DNA of 64,000 bases. Source: an uncultured Candidatus Melainabacteria bacterium (GTDB lineage Bacteria > Cyanobacteriota > Vampirovibrionia > Gastranaerophilales > Gastranaerophilaceae). The notes beneath the pieces were generated by a model, which was not told where the DNA came from, made no database searches, and saw only the letters and a program-made list of their open reading frames with translations. The stretch is from the NCBI GenBank assembly GCA_934692485.1, contig CAKUTX010000002.1:240108-304107 (forward strand), read 5' to 3'. The first letter of the stretch is position 1. Every line of letters begins with the position of its first letter. Positions 16,907 to 27,198 of the stretch are shown here, piece after piece. Made by a program: the position numbers and the translations under genes.

Positions 16907-18247
16907 ATGGAAGTAAACATTATAGGCGCCGGACTTGCCGGCTCGGAAGCTGCATTACAGCTTGCCAAAAGAGGAATAAAAGTTAATCTGTTTGAAATGC
17001 GCCCTAAAAAATCAACCGGTGCGCACAAAACCGAAAAATTTGCAGAATTTGTGTGTTCCAATAGTTTGGGCGCCTCAGATTGCTCAAATGCTTCAGGTTT
17101 ACTAAAAAAAGAAATGGAACTGTTGGGTGGCGAACTTATTAAAATCGCGCGTGAATGTGCTGTTCCGGCTGGAAATGCACTTGCAATAGATAGGGAATTG
17201 TTCTCTCAAACAGTTACTAATAAAATTAAAAATAATGAGAATATTAGCGTTATAAATGAAGAAGTGCAAAAAATTCCTGATGGATTTACCATTATGGCTT
17301 CTGGCCCCCTAACATCAGAAAGTTTGGCTAATTCTATAAAAGAATTTACTCAAAACGAACATTTACATTTTTTTGATGCGATAGCACCAATTGTTGAAAA
17401 AGATAGCATTGATTTCGATAAGGCTTTTTATGCAAGTCGCTATGATAAAGGTGAAGCTTCTTACATAAATTGCCCTATGAACAAAGATGAGTATGACAAG
17501 TTTTATAATATATTGATAAATGCTCCAAAAATTGAGTTAAAAGAATTTGAAAAAAATGCGAAATTTTTCGAAAGTTGTTTACCAATTGAGGTTTTAGCAT
17601 CTCGCGGTGTTGATACCTTAAGATTTGGTCCGATGAAGCCTGTTGGGCTTATAGATAAACGAACAGGAGAAAAGAATTACGCTGTAGTTCAATTAAGACA
17701 AGATAATTCTGCAAAAACTCTGTACAATTTAGTCGGATTTCAAACAAATTTAAAATGGGGAGCTCAAAAAGAGCTATTGCAATCAATTCCAGGATTAGAA
17801 AATGTTAATATCGTCAGATATGGTGTAATGCATAGAAATACGTTTATAAATTCCCCAAAAATTCTCAACCCGACATTACAATCACGAATTAGAAAAGACT
17901 TGTTTTTTGCAGGTCAGCTAACCGGTACTGAAGGATATACGGAGTCAATTGCAACAGGTATGCTTGCTGGGATTAATATGGCAAAATTGATAGAAGGGGA
18001 TGATTTATTAATCTTGCCTAAAGAAACAATGTTAGGTGCTTTAACTCAGTATATTAGCGATGAAAACCACGATAAATTTCAGCCGATTAATTCTAATTGG
18101 GGAATTGTTACACCAATAGAATTGCCTAAAAAAGAACGCAAAAATAAAAAGTTGAAAGCAGAATTAATATCTAAAAGATCTGTTGAATATATTTCGACAC
18201 TTGAGGATGGTAAAAATTCATGTATAGTTAGTAATAGTTGTCAGTAA
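16907..18247 (+). CDS. trmFO: tRNA (uracil-54-C5)-methyltransferase, folate-dependent
   Basis: Methylates U54 in the T loop of tRNAs using methylenetetrahydrofolate and FAD. The 446 aa have the FAD-binding start NIIGAGLAGSEAALQLAKRG, FEMRPKKSTGAHKT, the conserved FVCSNSLGA with the catalytic Cys at residue 50, RECAVPAGNALAIDRE, and the C-terminal FAGQLTGTEGYTESIATG. The C terminus after residue 410 is lysine-rich. A prepilin start follows 17 bases after the stop with its own ribosome site. Confidence 0.96.
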   Translation: MEVNIIGAGLAGSEAALQLAKRGIKVNLFEMRPKKSTGAHKTEKFAEFVCSNSLGASDCSNASGLLKKEMELLGGELIKIARECAVPAGNALAIDRELFSQTVTNKIKNNENISVINEEVQKIPDGFTIMASGPLTSESLANSIKEFTQNEHLHFFDAIAPIVEKDSIDFDKAFYASRYDKGEASYINCPMNKDEYDKFYNILINAPKIELKEFEKNAKFFESCLPIEVLASRGVDTLRFGPMKPVGLIDKRTGEKNYAVVQLRQDNSAKTLYNLVGFQTNLKWGAQKELLQSIPGLENVNIVRYGVMHRNTFINSPKILNPTLQSRIRKDLFFAGQLTGTEGYTESIATGMLAGINMAKLIEGDDLLILPKETMLGALTQYISDENHDKFQPINSNWGIVTPIELPKKERKNKKLKAELISKRSVEYISTLEDGKNSCIVSNSCQ

Positions 18248-18264
18248 AATAAGGAGTAAAGTCT

Positions 18265-19316
18265 ATGGAAAAAGATTTGAGAAACGCTCTCGGGGGGGGG
18301 GCAATCGCGTAAACCTCACCAATAGTGGGATAGACAAGCCGAGCCGAGGCACGAGCGAAGCGAGAGGTGAGCAAGAATCAGCGAAAACGTTGAGTTTTCG
18401 ATGTGATTGCGAACGTTGCCGTTTAACGCGAGGCGCAGTAAAGCCGAGCAGAGGCCATGAATTGTACCCTCGCCCCTTTGTGGGAGAGGGTGTCCGAAGG
18501 ACGGGTGAGGGGTCTTACTCAGAACAGATTGCGCAACAAGTGCGCAATGACATGATTTTTTCTAGCAAAGCAGCTTTTACTTTAGCTGAGGTTTTAGTCA
18601 CCCTTGGCATAATCGGTGTTGTCGCAGCATTGACTTTACCTAGTTTGATAGCAAAGTATCAAGAAAAAGTTCTTGTAAATCAAGCTAAGAAAAATTATGC
18701 TTTGGTTACGAATGCTATTAATCAATATAATATGGATATTGGCGCAAATGGAAACGATTATTCAATGTTTATGGATGCCGCGAAAGGAACGCAGACTGTT
18801 GCAGAGGAATTTGCCAAATATTTTAAGGGTGCAAAGTTGTGTTTTGAAAATGGAAAAGCAACTTGTGATTTATCTTATAAGGTTAAAACAGCTACACCTG
18901 TTGCGGATGGTTATGGAAATTATAAAATAGATTCCTTTTATAAATTTAGTGGTAGAGGATTAGGGTATATGCAACTTATAGATGGAAGCTTTCTTGGTTT
19001 AATTGTCGAATCAAAGAATGCTGGAGAGTGCGGTTTTAAGTATAATCAACCAACGAAAGATGAAAATGGAGTTTTTATAAAAAATCCGGATGGAAGTATT
19101 TATGTAGAAGAAAAATTTTCATCTAGGTGTGGACGTATAATAGTTGATACAAACGGGAAAAAAGGTCCAAATCGCTATGGTTCGGATGTTTTTGTTTATC
19201 AAATTTTTGCTAATAAGATTTCATTTTATGACGAAGAAGGAAGTATGTTGTATATTTTAAAAGAGAATAAAATTCAGCCATATATAAATTATAATGAGGG
19301 TAAATTCGAAAAATAA
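18265..19316 (+). CDS. Second phase-variable prepilin-like protein, OFF by one G
   Basis: From the ATG at 18265 (AAGGAG upstream) the frame reads MEKDLRNAL, 10 G, AIA, stop, the same as the locus at 13272. With 11 G it would run open to 19316, about 350 aa: a 104-residue leader with CDCERCRLTRGA, then SKAAFTLAEVLVTLGIIGVV and a pilin-like domain with paired Cys. An internal ATG at 18554 would give a normal short leader (MIFSSKAAF), though with no clear ribosome site, so some product may be made in the OFF state. The C terminus (NYNEGKFEK) has no GC-rich variable stretch. A surface pilin or pseudopilin is likely. Confidence 0.75.
18292..18301 (+). repeat. Poly-G tract (10 G) at the start of the second prepilin gene
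   Basis: Ten G after codon 9, with the same immediate flanks as 13299-13308. Out of frame at 10, in frame with the pilin at 11 or 8. Confidence 0.95.
18302..18538 (+). repeat. GC-rich leader module (copy 2, rearranged)
   Basis: Contains the blocks of copy 1 at 13309 in another order: the CAAGCCGAGC...GGCGCAGT block at 18336-18440, then a second AAGCCGAGCAGAGGC, then a CCCTCGCCCC...GGGAGAGG palindrome-like block at about 18468-18492. This modular shuffling is typical of dispersed palindromic repeats caught inside a gene. Confidence 0.75.
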
Positions 19317-19382
19317 TTTAAAGTAAAATCTTTTTGTGCTAAAATAAATCAGTAATTGACAAAATTCGAAAGGAAAAGGGAT

Positions 19383-20660
19383 ATGAACAAAGTTGTTGTT
19401 GGTGCACAATGGGGTGACGAAGGTAAAGCGAAGATTACTGACTTATTAGCGCAAGATGCTGACTTGATTATCAGGTATCAGGGTGGTTGTAATGCTGGTC
19501 ATACAGTTGTTGCTCATAATAAAACTTTTAAATTTCATTTAATCCCATCAGGTATTTTATATAAAGGAAAAACTTGCTTTATTGGTGCAGGTACTGTTAT
19601 TTTGCCGGAATATTTCGAAGAAGAAATTCAAGGACTTATTAAAGAAGGAATTGATGTTTCAGGATTGAAGATTAATCCTTTGGCTTCTATAACGATGCCG
19701 TACCATACCGAAGTAGACGGCTACAGCGAAGATAACGCTAAAAAGGGCAAAATCGGTACGACTAAAAAAGGTATAGGACCGACTTATACTGACAAAATGG
19801 CTCGTATAGGTTTGAAAATTCAGGATTTGTATTCTCCTGAACTTTCTGAAAAATTAGATATAATTCTTCCGATTAAAAATAAAACATTGGAAAAAGTATA
19901 TGGCTTAAAAACTTATACAAAAGAAGAAGTTTTGGATTTGTGCAAAAAATATGCCGAAATATTCAGACCTTATGTTTGTTTTGATTGGCAAGAAGTTTTG
20001 GAAGATGCAAAACGAGCTAAAAAAGCAGTTCTTTTTGAAGGAGCGCAGGGGGTAATGCTTGATATTGATTACGGAACTTATCCGTTTGTAACTTCTTCAA
20101 ATCCAATCGGTGGCGGAGCTGCAACAGGTTCAGGGTACGGCCCGACTATGATTGAAGAAGTTATTGGTGTCGCAAAAGCTTATGTTACAAGAGTTGGCGA
20201 AGGTCCGTTTGTTTCAGAGTTAACAGATGAAATTGGGGATAAAATCCGAGAAGTAGGCCATGAATACGGTGTTACTACTGGTAGACCAAGACGTTGTGGT
20301 TGGTTTGATGCTGTAACTATGAAGTATGCAGTTCTTGTTGGCGGACTTACATCTGTAGCTTTAACAAAAATTGATGTGTTTGATAACTTTGATGAAATTA
20401 AAGTTTGTACAGCATATAAAGATACGAGAAATGGTAAAATTTATACAAGTTATCCGACGGATGTCTTTATTCATAAGTATTTAGAACCGGTTTACGAAAC
20501 CCATAAGGGGTGGAAACAAGATATTACTCAGATTAAAGAGTTTGAAAAATTGCCTCAAAATGCGAAATCTTATCTTGCAAGACTTGAAGAATTGTTGGAA
20601 GTACCTATTTCAATCGTTAGCGTTGGACCGGATAGGGAACAAACAATTTTTAAAAGATAA
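19383..20660 (+). CDS. purA: Adenylosuccinate synthetase
   Basis: GTP-dependent condensation of IMP and aspartate, first committed step to AMP. The start is ATG 19383 behind AGGAAAAGGG; the frame is open upstream to 19356 but those residues are not conserved. 425 aa. P-loop QWGDEGKAKITD at about residue 8 (usual form GDEGKGK, here Ala), GGCNAGHTVV, KGIGPTYTDKMAR, EGAQGVMLDIDYGTYPFVTSS, TGRPRRCGWFD and SVGPDREQTI are all family marks. Single gene between the prepilin and the peptidase. Confidence 0.97.
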   Translation: MNKVVVGAQWGDEGKAKITDLLAQDADLIIRYQGGCNAGHTVVAHNKTFKFHLIPSGILYKGKTCFIGAGTVILPEYFEEEIQGLIKEGIDVSGLKINPLASITMPYHTEVDGYSEDNAKKGKIGTTKKGIGPTYTDKMARIGLKIQDLYSPELSEKLDIILPIKNKTLEKVYGLKTYTKEEVLDLCKKYAEIFRPYVCFDWQEVLEDAKRAKKAVLFEGAQGVMLDIDYGTYPFVTSSNPIGGGAATGSGYGPTMIEEVIGVAKAYVTRVGEGPFVSELTDEIGDKIREVGHEYGVTTGRPRRCGWFDAVTMKYAVLVGGLTSVALTKIDVFDNFDEIKVCTAYKDTRNGKIYTSYPTDVFIHKYLEPVYETHKGWKQDITQIKEFEKLPQNAKSYLARLEELLEVPISIVSVGPDREQTIFKR

Positions 20661-20713
20661 AATTTTGTAAAGTTGATTAGCAATTTTTTCTATTTTCATG
20701 TTTTTATATATAC

Positions 20714-23512
20714 GTGTTTAGAATAAATTCGGTAAATAGTGTTAATAATTACGCAAATCTTCATAAGATTTCGTTTAAAGCTGCAGAAAATCAAACAAAT
20801 CCTCAAATAAATCAATTGTCAGAGGTTCGTCCTGATTATACAGTGAAAACTCCTATTGCATATACTTCTACGGGAGAAATGAATTTGCCGTATGATTTGA
20901 AGGCTTATTGCTATAAACTTGCTAATGGACAAAGGGTTGTTATCGTTCCTCAAGAAGGCGAAACGGTGCTGAGAACATATGTTAATACCGGTTCCATGAA
21001 CGAGAATGACAAAATTAGGGGCATAAGTCACTATATTGAACATAATTTATTTAACGGGTCAGAGGGTCTTGAACAAGGAGATTTCTTTAAACAAGTTGAC
21101 AAAATGGGAGCTTCAACGAATGCCTCGACAGGTTTTGCCGAAACTAATTACTATATAAGTTCTAATCTTTTGAATGATGGTGATTTGGAAAAGAAAATTA
21201 AACTCCATGCTTCGATGTTAGAAACCCCATTATTTGCGATTGATAAATTAGAAAAAGAAAAAGGAATTGTTAATTCTGAAATTAACATGATTACGTCAGA
21301 TCCAGAAAACATTGCAGTGAACAGAATGTTGAAAAATTTGTATGGAATAAATTCAACTTCAACAGATTTAATTGGAGGAACAACTGATAATATAACAAAT
21401 CTGACAAGAGATGATGTTGTTAAATATTTTAATAATAATTATTATCCTGCAAATATGGTCACTGTTATAACAGGGGATGTTAAGCCAGAAGAAACAATTA
21501 ATTTAATTTCAAAATATTTTACATCTAAAAAGCAACCGACACAACAAAGATATTTTGAAAAAATGACTCCAATTCAAAAAACTGTTAGAGAAGATTTGAT
21601 TTCTGATAAGGCAAACGCTTCTACAGTTGTTGTGGGCTTTAATGGTCCAGCCTCAGAAAATACAAAAGATAGAATTTATTTGAGAGCGTTAAATATTATT
21701 CTATCTTCATACTCAACTTCAAGAATTGATAAAAATTTAAAACAGCTTAATACGAATAGTTGGGCAACAAATGAAAAAGTCAGTGCAAATCCTAAAGATG
21801 GACGCGCTTTGATGTATACGGTCGAATGTTCTGATGAAAATTCAGAAAAAGTTTTAAAAACAGTATTTAACGAGATTGGTAACATTGCTAACAATCCTCC
21901 AACTGATGATGAAATACAAATTGCAAAGAAAAAGTTATTAAATAGATTTTCTAGTACTTTTGAAAATTCTTTTTCTACAAATGATGCAATTGGCACGGAT
22001 ATGCTTGAAAATAATTCTGCCAATTTGAACGAGTACCAAAATATTGTAAAAGCAATGACTGTTGATGATTTAGTTAATACTGCAAAAAAATATTTAGATG
22101 TAAATAAGGCTTCTGTTGTTGTGGTGCATCCGGCATCGGCAACTGAAGAAAGTATTTCAAATAATTATAAAAATATATCTTTTACAGGTGCTAAAAAAGA
22201 GGCTATAAATATGGCTTCCGTAAAAGAATATAATTTGAAGAATAATTTTAGAGTTACAACTGCAAATTCTAAAACAGATAAAGTCACAATTTTACTCACA
22301 ATGACAAATAACGATATTAAGCCACAAAATCCAGCCGCATCTTTAGTTTTAGGTGAGATACTCAGTGAAGGTTCTATGTTAAGAAATCAAGAAGCTTTCG
22401 ATTTAGACTTGGCAAAAAATGGTATAGGGCTTTCTTCTGGTTCTGAATATAATTCCATAACTTCGTCTGTTGTATGTAATTCAGATGATTTAACAAAAGC
22501 GCTTGAAGCTATGAAAGAAAATATTGAAAATCCTCGATTTACTCAAGAAGAATTTGAACATGCTAAAAACAACATTAAAGAAGAATTTTTAAAATTGGAT
22601 AAATCGGCATACGATAAACTTGATGCAGAACTTTATAAAGGCTTGCCTGACGGGTATTCAAAGGATGATGTTCTAAAAGGTTTAGAAAATCTTACCATTG
22701 ATGACGTGAAAGCTTTTTATAATTCAATTGCTCAAAATTCAATCGGACAAGTGGTTGTTTCTGCTCCACTTGATAAAAAAGAAGGTTTAAGCAATACATT
22801 GTTTAATGGCTTATCTAAATTAAACCAAGTAAAAGAATTTAATCCTAAATCACTGAAAGACGTTTACACTCCGATTGCAGAAACAAAAGTTTTAACAGAT
22901 GCTGATTATAAAAATCAGGCAGAAATAGTAGAAGCTTTTAAATATAGAACAAATGATAATATAAAAGATAAAGTTACAATTTCTTTGTTAAACACAATTC
23001 TTGGCGGAAATCCTTCTTCCAGATTATTTATGGATTTACGCGAAAAAGAAAAATTAGCTTATCATGTCAGATCGAATAATCGAGTTTATGAAGATACAGG
23101 AGTGTTTACGCTTAAAATAGGCACAACAACCGATAATAAAGAGACTGGTGAACAAAGTTTCGATAATGTAAAAAAATCCATAGAAGGTTTTAATCGAAAT
23201 ATTGAAAAAATTAAAGTTGAAAAAGTTACGGATGAGGAACTTCAAAACGCAAAATTAAACCTTAAAAATCAAATATTGAACTCAAATCAAGACGCTTCTG
23301 ATAAAATAGTAGGTTTGCTCAGTGGTCAAAATTCTCCTTATGGTTTGCAGCGAGAAAACTTGCTGTTTAATGAAATCGACAAAATAACATCAGATGATAT
23401 ATATAATGCTGCAAATTATATTTTCTCAGGCAAACCGATGTATTCAATTGTTGCAACGGAAGATACTTTGAAGGCAAATAAAGATTATTTGAATTCTTTA
23501 ACTAAAGCTTAG
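20714..23512 (+). CDS. M16 family zinc metallopeptidase (two M16 halves)
   Basis: A 932-aa pitrilysin/processing-peptidase-like enzyme. The N-terminal half has the inverted zinc motif HYIEH at 106-110 with the distal Glu in GIVNSEI near 189. The second half (from about 500) lacks the zinc motif but has the SRLFMDLREKEKLAYHV substrate-binding segment near 765. There is no signal peptide; instead the motif HKISFKA is at 18-23, and NISFTGA sits in the linker between halves. The start is a GTG with no good ribosome site. It may act on peptides in or outside the cell; the target is unknown. Confidence 0.88.
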   Translation: MFRINSVNSVNNYANLHKISFKAAENQTNPQINQLSEVRPDYTVKTPIAYTSTGEMNLPYDLKAYCYKLANGQRVVIVPQEGETVLRTYVNTGSMNENDKIRGISHYIEHNLFNGSEGLEQGDFFKQVDKMGASTNASTGFAETNYYISSNLLNDGDLEKKIKLHASMLETPLFAIDKLEKEKGIVNSEINMITSDPENIAVNRMLKNLYGINSTSTDLIGGTTDNITNLTRDDVVKYFNNNYYPANMVTVITGDVKPEETINLISKYFTSKKQPTQQRYFEKMTPIQKTVREDLISDKANASTVVVGFNGPASENTKDRIYLRALNIILSSYSTSRIDKNLKQLNTNSWATNEKVSANPKDGRALMYTVECSDENSEKVLKTVFNEIGNIANNPPTDDEIQIAKKKLLNRFSSTFENSFSTNDAIGTDMLENNSANLNEYQNIVKAMTVDDLVNTAKKYLDVNKASVVVVHPASATEESISNNYKNISFTGAKKEAINMASVKEYNLKNNFRVTTANSKTDKVTILLTMTNNDIKPQNPAASLVLGEILSEGSMLRNQEAFDLDLAKNGIGLSSGSEYNSITSSVVCNSDDLTKALEAMKENIENPRFTQEEFEHAKNNIKEEFLKLDKSAYDKLDAELYKGLPDGYSKDDVLKGLENLTIDDVKAFYNSIAQNSIGQVVVSAPLDKKEGLSNTLFNGLSKLNQVKEFNPKSLKDVYTPIAETKVLTDADYKNQAEIVEAFKYRTNDNIKDKVTISLLNTILGGNPSSRLFMDLREKEKLAYHVRSNNRVYEDTGVFTLKIGTTTDNKETGEQSFDNVKKSIEGFNRNIEKIKVEKVTDEELQNAKLNLKNQILNSNQDASDKIVGLLSGQNSPYGLQRENLLFNEIDKITSDDIYNAANYIFSGKPMYSIVATEDTLKANKDYLNSLTKA

Positions 23513-23873
23513 GTTGATTAATAATAAATTTAATTCCGTTTGTTTTCTGTTCCAAATCTATTGGGACAACAATTTTTGTGCCACAAGCATTTACGGTCCA
23601 TTCTTCTTGCCAAGTTCCGCCGATACGGTTTCCATTTACATTTATTTTTTCATTTTCAATGTTTTTAGTAACCTTAGTATCTACCAAAGAAAAATAATGG
23701 CATTTTTTTGCATATTGGCTTGTCCTAGAATAAACGTATCCTAGAATATTGGCTTGCGATTTCACATCACAGATTGTATCTCCATTTAAAGGGAGTTTTG
23801 TTCCCAAATAGCCGGCTGCAACGCAAGATAAACCGACAAGCATAAATATAGATAATATAATAAATTTTTTCAT
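23502..23873 (-). CDS. Small exported protein, unknown function
   Basis: 123 aa. The ATG at 23873 is chosen because GAGGG lies just upstream and it begins a signal peptide (MKKFIILSIFMLVGLSCVAAG) with a likely cleavage after VAA. The mature part has Cys residues in DTICDV, KKCHYF and NACGTK, which could form disulfides, and a WQEEWTV segment. The open frame extends 28 codons upstream without support. Its end overlaps the M16 gene end by 11 bases, convergent. No family recognised. Confidence 0.7.
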   Translation of the reverse strand: MKKFIILSIFMLVGLSCVAAGYLGTKLPLNGDTICDVKSQANILGYVYSRTSQYAKKCHYFSLVDTKVTKNIENEKINVNGNRIGGTWQEEWTVNACGTKIVVPIDLEQKTNGIKFIINQPKL

Positions 23874-23944
23874 TTTATAACCCTCATTGATAATCAAAAG
23901 AAATAAATTTTTGTCCCGATTAATATTAACATTTTTTGTATAAA

Positions 23945-23976
23945 AAAACAAGCCCAAAAGATTTTGGACTTGTTTT
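23945..23976 (-). terminator. Terminator after gap
   Basis: On the minus strand a ten-base stem with one mismatch (AAACAAGTCC / GGGCTTGTTT) followed by a T run. It lies 24 bases past the gap stop codon. Confidence 0.8.
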
Positions 23977-23999
23977 CGATATTCTAATTATAAAATCAA

Positions 24000-25031
<1,032 letters not shown>

Positions 25032-25041
25032 TCACATGGTT

Positions 25042-25070
25042 TTTATACCATCAACAAAAAAACTAATCAA
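25042..25070 (-). promoter_or_regulatory. Promoter of gap
   Basis: On the minus strand TTGATT (25070-25065), 17-base spacer, TATAAA (25047-25042), about 37 bases before the gap start with a clear ribosome site between. Confidence 0.6.
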
Positions 25071-25158
25071 GTGGGCATGGTCTTTTGAAACATTAAGAAA
25101 TAATTAATTATTTTTTGTAAATACAATAAGGCGATAGGATATTAAGGCAATAAGGAAT

Positions 25159-25827
25159 TTATTTATTTTTCAAATAATTCATGTTTCCATTTATCAAAAT
25201 ATAAGCAGCACAACCCCATCCTTCTTTCCCCAATACACAATCTTCATTTTTCACAGGCATAATCTTATCTTTCAGTACTACAAAAGCAAAAGTATCTTTT
25301 CCTATAGCATTCGGAGGTTGTTTGCCATTTATATCTAGCCATATTGCTCCGCATGAATTTTTATACCCACCATCAAATGCATTACAGTGCCCTCCTGTCC
25401 CGTATATTTGTCGCATCCACATATAACTTCCATCAACCAAAATCACTTTGTAATAAATTTTATTAGTACCATACGCCATTTGTTGACTACCATTCAGTTT
25501 TACATACATTGCATCAGAAATACATCCACTTTGGGTTCCACAATCTTTAGCAATTTTCAAATGCGGTCTAAGATACTCAAAAAACTTATTACTTACATTT
25601 ATTCCTGTTTCTTGGTCGATTTCGGCAAAATCCCACTCATCTACAGGACCATTTTCATTTATAGCTAATAACAAAGCTTGATTTATCATAGAATAGAATT
25701 TCTTTACTCTAGAAACAGTTTCTCTTTCTTTATAACTTTGTATCAAACTTGGCATGGTCATCGCTGCAACAACACCGATTATTCCCAAAGTTATCAAAAC
25801 TTCCGCCAAAGTGAATGCTTTTCTCAT
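25159..25827 (-). CDS. Type IV prepilin-like protein (standard short leader)
   Basis: 222 aa. MRKAFTLAEVLITLGIIGVVAAM is a textbook short-leader prepilin N terminus: cleavage before Phe, Glu at +5, then a hydrophobic helix. The globular part has Cys pairs (KDCGTQSGC, GHCNAF, NSCGAIW, EDCVLGKEGWGC) and the WLDINGKQPPNAIGKDTF stretch typical of these lineage pseudopilins. AGGAGAAAG precedes the ATG. Unlike the genes at 13272 and 18265 it has no poly-G tract or GC-rich leader, which makes it a good reference for the ancestral start. Confidence 0.85.
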   Translation of the reverse strand: MRKAFTLAEVLITLGIIGVVAAMTMPSLIQSYKERETVSRVKKFYSMINQALLLAINENGPVDEWDFAEIDQETGINVSNKFFEYLRPHLKIAKDCGTQSGCISDAMYVKLNGSQQMAYGTNKIYYKVILVDGSYMWMRQIYGTGGHCNAFDGGYKNSCGAIWLDINGKQPPNAIGKDTFAFVVLKDKIMPVKNEDCVLGKEGWGCAAYILINGNMNYLKNK

Positions 25828-25942
25828 TTCTTTCTCCTTTAAATATTAAACAAAGTTACTATATTAATAATTACATATTTAATAATATTATTCAAGTGTT
25901 TAATAAAAGAATTTGTTATATTTATAATGATACACTTTATTT

Positions 25943-26146
25943 ATGATTAAAAATAAGTTATCAGAAATGATGGGAATTAGACGTATGAACATGGCTGAAA
26001 CGGCAAGAGTCGCAGGTTTGAGTCATGTAGCAGTTTTTAAAATTTATCACAACAGAACCAAAACAATAGAACTTGAAACTATAAATAAATTGTGTTATGC
26101 TCTCGATTGTAGAATTCAGGATATATTTGAATATATCCCAGATTAG
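25943..26146 (+). CDS. Small XRE-type helix-turn-helix regulator
   Basis: 67 aa, Cro/CI-like DNA-binding domain and little else: MAETARVAGLSHVAVFKIYHN is the helix-turn-helix and TIELETINKLCYALDCRIQDIFEY the usual following helices. A TATAAT at 25923-25928 lies 14 bases before the ATG, so the leader would be only a few bases and no ribosome site is seen. It ends 10 bases before the next gene. Target unknown. Confidence 0.8.
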   Translation: MIKNKLSEMMGIRRMNMAETARVAGLSHVAVFKIYHNRTKTIELETINKLCYALDCRIQDIFEYIPD

Positions 26147-26156
26147 GGAAAAGATT

Positions 26157-26486
26157 ATGAAAATAGCAAACATCACATCAGTTCAACGTTTTTCCGGTAG
26201 CAACCAAAGCAAAAAAAATGGTTTTCTTGACAACTTACATATGCACGTAAAAAATTCTGCAGATATGACAGATACAATCGTTGTTTCTCGCACAATTTTT
26301 AAAGGGTATTTAGGTATTATGACAGGAACAACTCTTGTTACATTAGGTGGCTTGGTAAATAAGTCAAAACATCCTAAGCTTTTTAAAGGAACTATGGCAG
26401 CAGGTCTTTTAACCTCTTTATATGGAACTTGGGCTTTTGTAAGACCATTTATTGTTAAAGATGTAAAAGGTGTAACTACAAAATAA
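26157..26486 (+). CDS. Small membrane protein with N-terminal FSG motif, unknown function
   Basis: 109 aa. The start ATG at 26157 follows AGGGAA. The N terminus MKIANITSVQRFSGSNQSK carries the F-S/T/K-G motif common here. Two hydrophobic segments follow (LGIMTGTTLVTLGGLV near 58-73 and GTMAAGLLTSLYGTWAFV near 83-100) with a short loop, so it is probably a two-pass inner-membrane protein. Directly follows the small regulator. No family recognised. Confidence 0.65.
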   Translation: MKIANITSVQRFSGSNQSKKNGFLDNLHMHVKNSADMTDTIVVSRTIFKGYLGIMTGTTLVTLGGLVNKSKHPKLFKGTMAAGLLTSLYGTWAFVRPFIVKDVKGVTTK

Positions 26487-26496
26487 TAATTTAAAA

Positions 26497-27126
26497 CTCA
26501 ACCCCCCTTTTATTCCCCCTTTACAATTGGGATTAGATATAGTACATCGAACCTCTCTTAAAAAGGGATTGTGACTGCTTGTGGTAGAGAGATTATTTAA
26601 TTAAAAAAATTACTTTTCTTTAATATAACTCAATCCCCCTTTTATTCCTCCTTTACAAAGGGGATTAGAAATAGTACGAAAAAAATGCTTTTCTTTAATA
26701 TAAATTCAATTCCCCTTTTATTCCCCCTTTGCAATGGGGATTAGATAATAGTACATTGCACCTCTTTTGAAAAGGGATTGGATTTGCTTGCGGTGGAAGG
26801 ATTATTTAATTAAAAAAATTACTTTTCTTTAATATAACTCAATTCCTCTTTTATTCCTCCTTTGCAATGGGGATTAGTTATAGTCCAGATTAATCAATTA
26901 AAAATTTTACTCTTATTTAATATAAATTAATCCCCCTTTTATTCCCCCTTTACAAGGGGGATTAGAAATAGTACGAAAAAAATGCTTTTCTTTAATATAA
27001 ACTCAATTCCTCTTTTATTCCTCCTTTGCAAAGGGGATTAGTTATAGTATAGATTAATCAATTAAAAAAATACTTTTATTTAATATAAATCAATCCCTAT
27101 TCTATTTTCTCTTTACAAGCAGGATT
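26497..27126. repeat. Array of seven imperfect intergenic repeats
   Basis: A core of about 40 bases, with pyrimidine runs (CCCCCTTTTATTCCCCCTTT), then CAA, then GGGGATTAG, recurs at about 26497, 26628, 26705, 26837, 26927, 27001 and 27088. Between cores two spacer types alternate; one (CCTCT..AAAAGGGATTG..GCTTGCGGTGG) occurs at about 26551, 26760 and 27150. The core halves are partly complementary and could fold. It fills the 712-base gap between 26487 and 27198, and no gene is seen inside. Spacing is irregular (about 75 to 132), so it is not CRISPR. Confidence 0.85.
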
Positions 27127-27198
27127 AGGTATGGTATAAAAGCATCAGACCTCCATTGAAAAGGGAGGGGGACCGCTTGCGGTGGAGGGATTATTTAT

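Noticed and set aside
26487..27198. CRISPR array
   Set aside because: Core spacing varies from about 75 to 132 bases, cores are imperfect, spacers are themselves repeated, and no cas genes are near.
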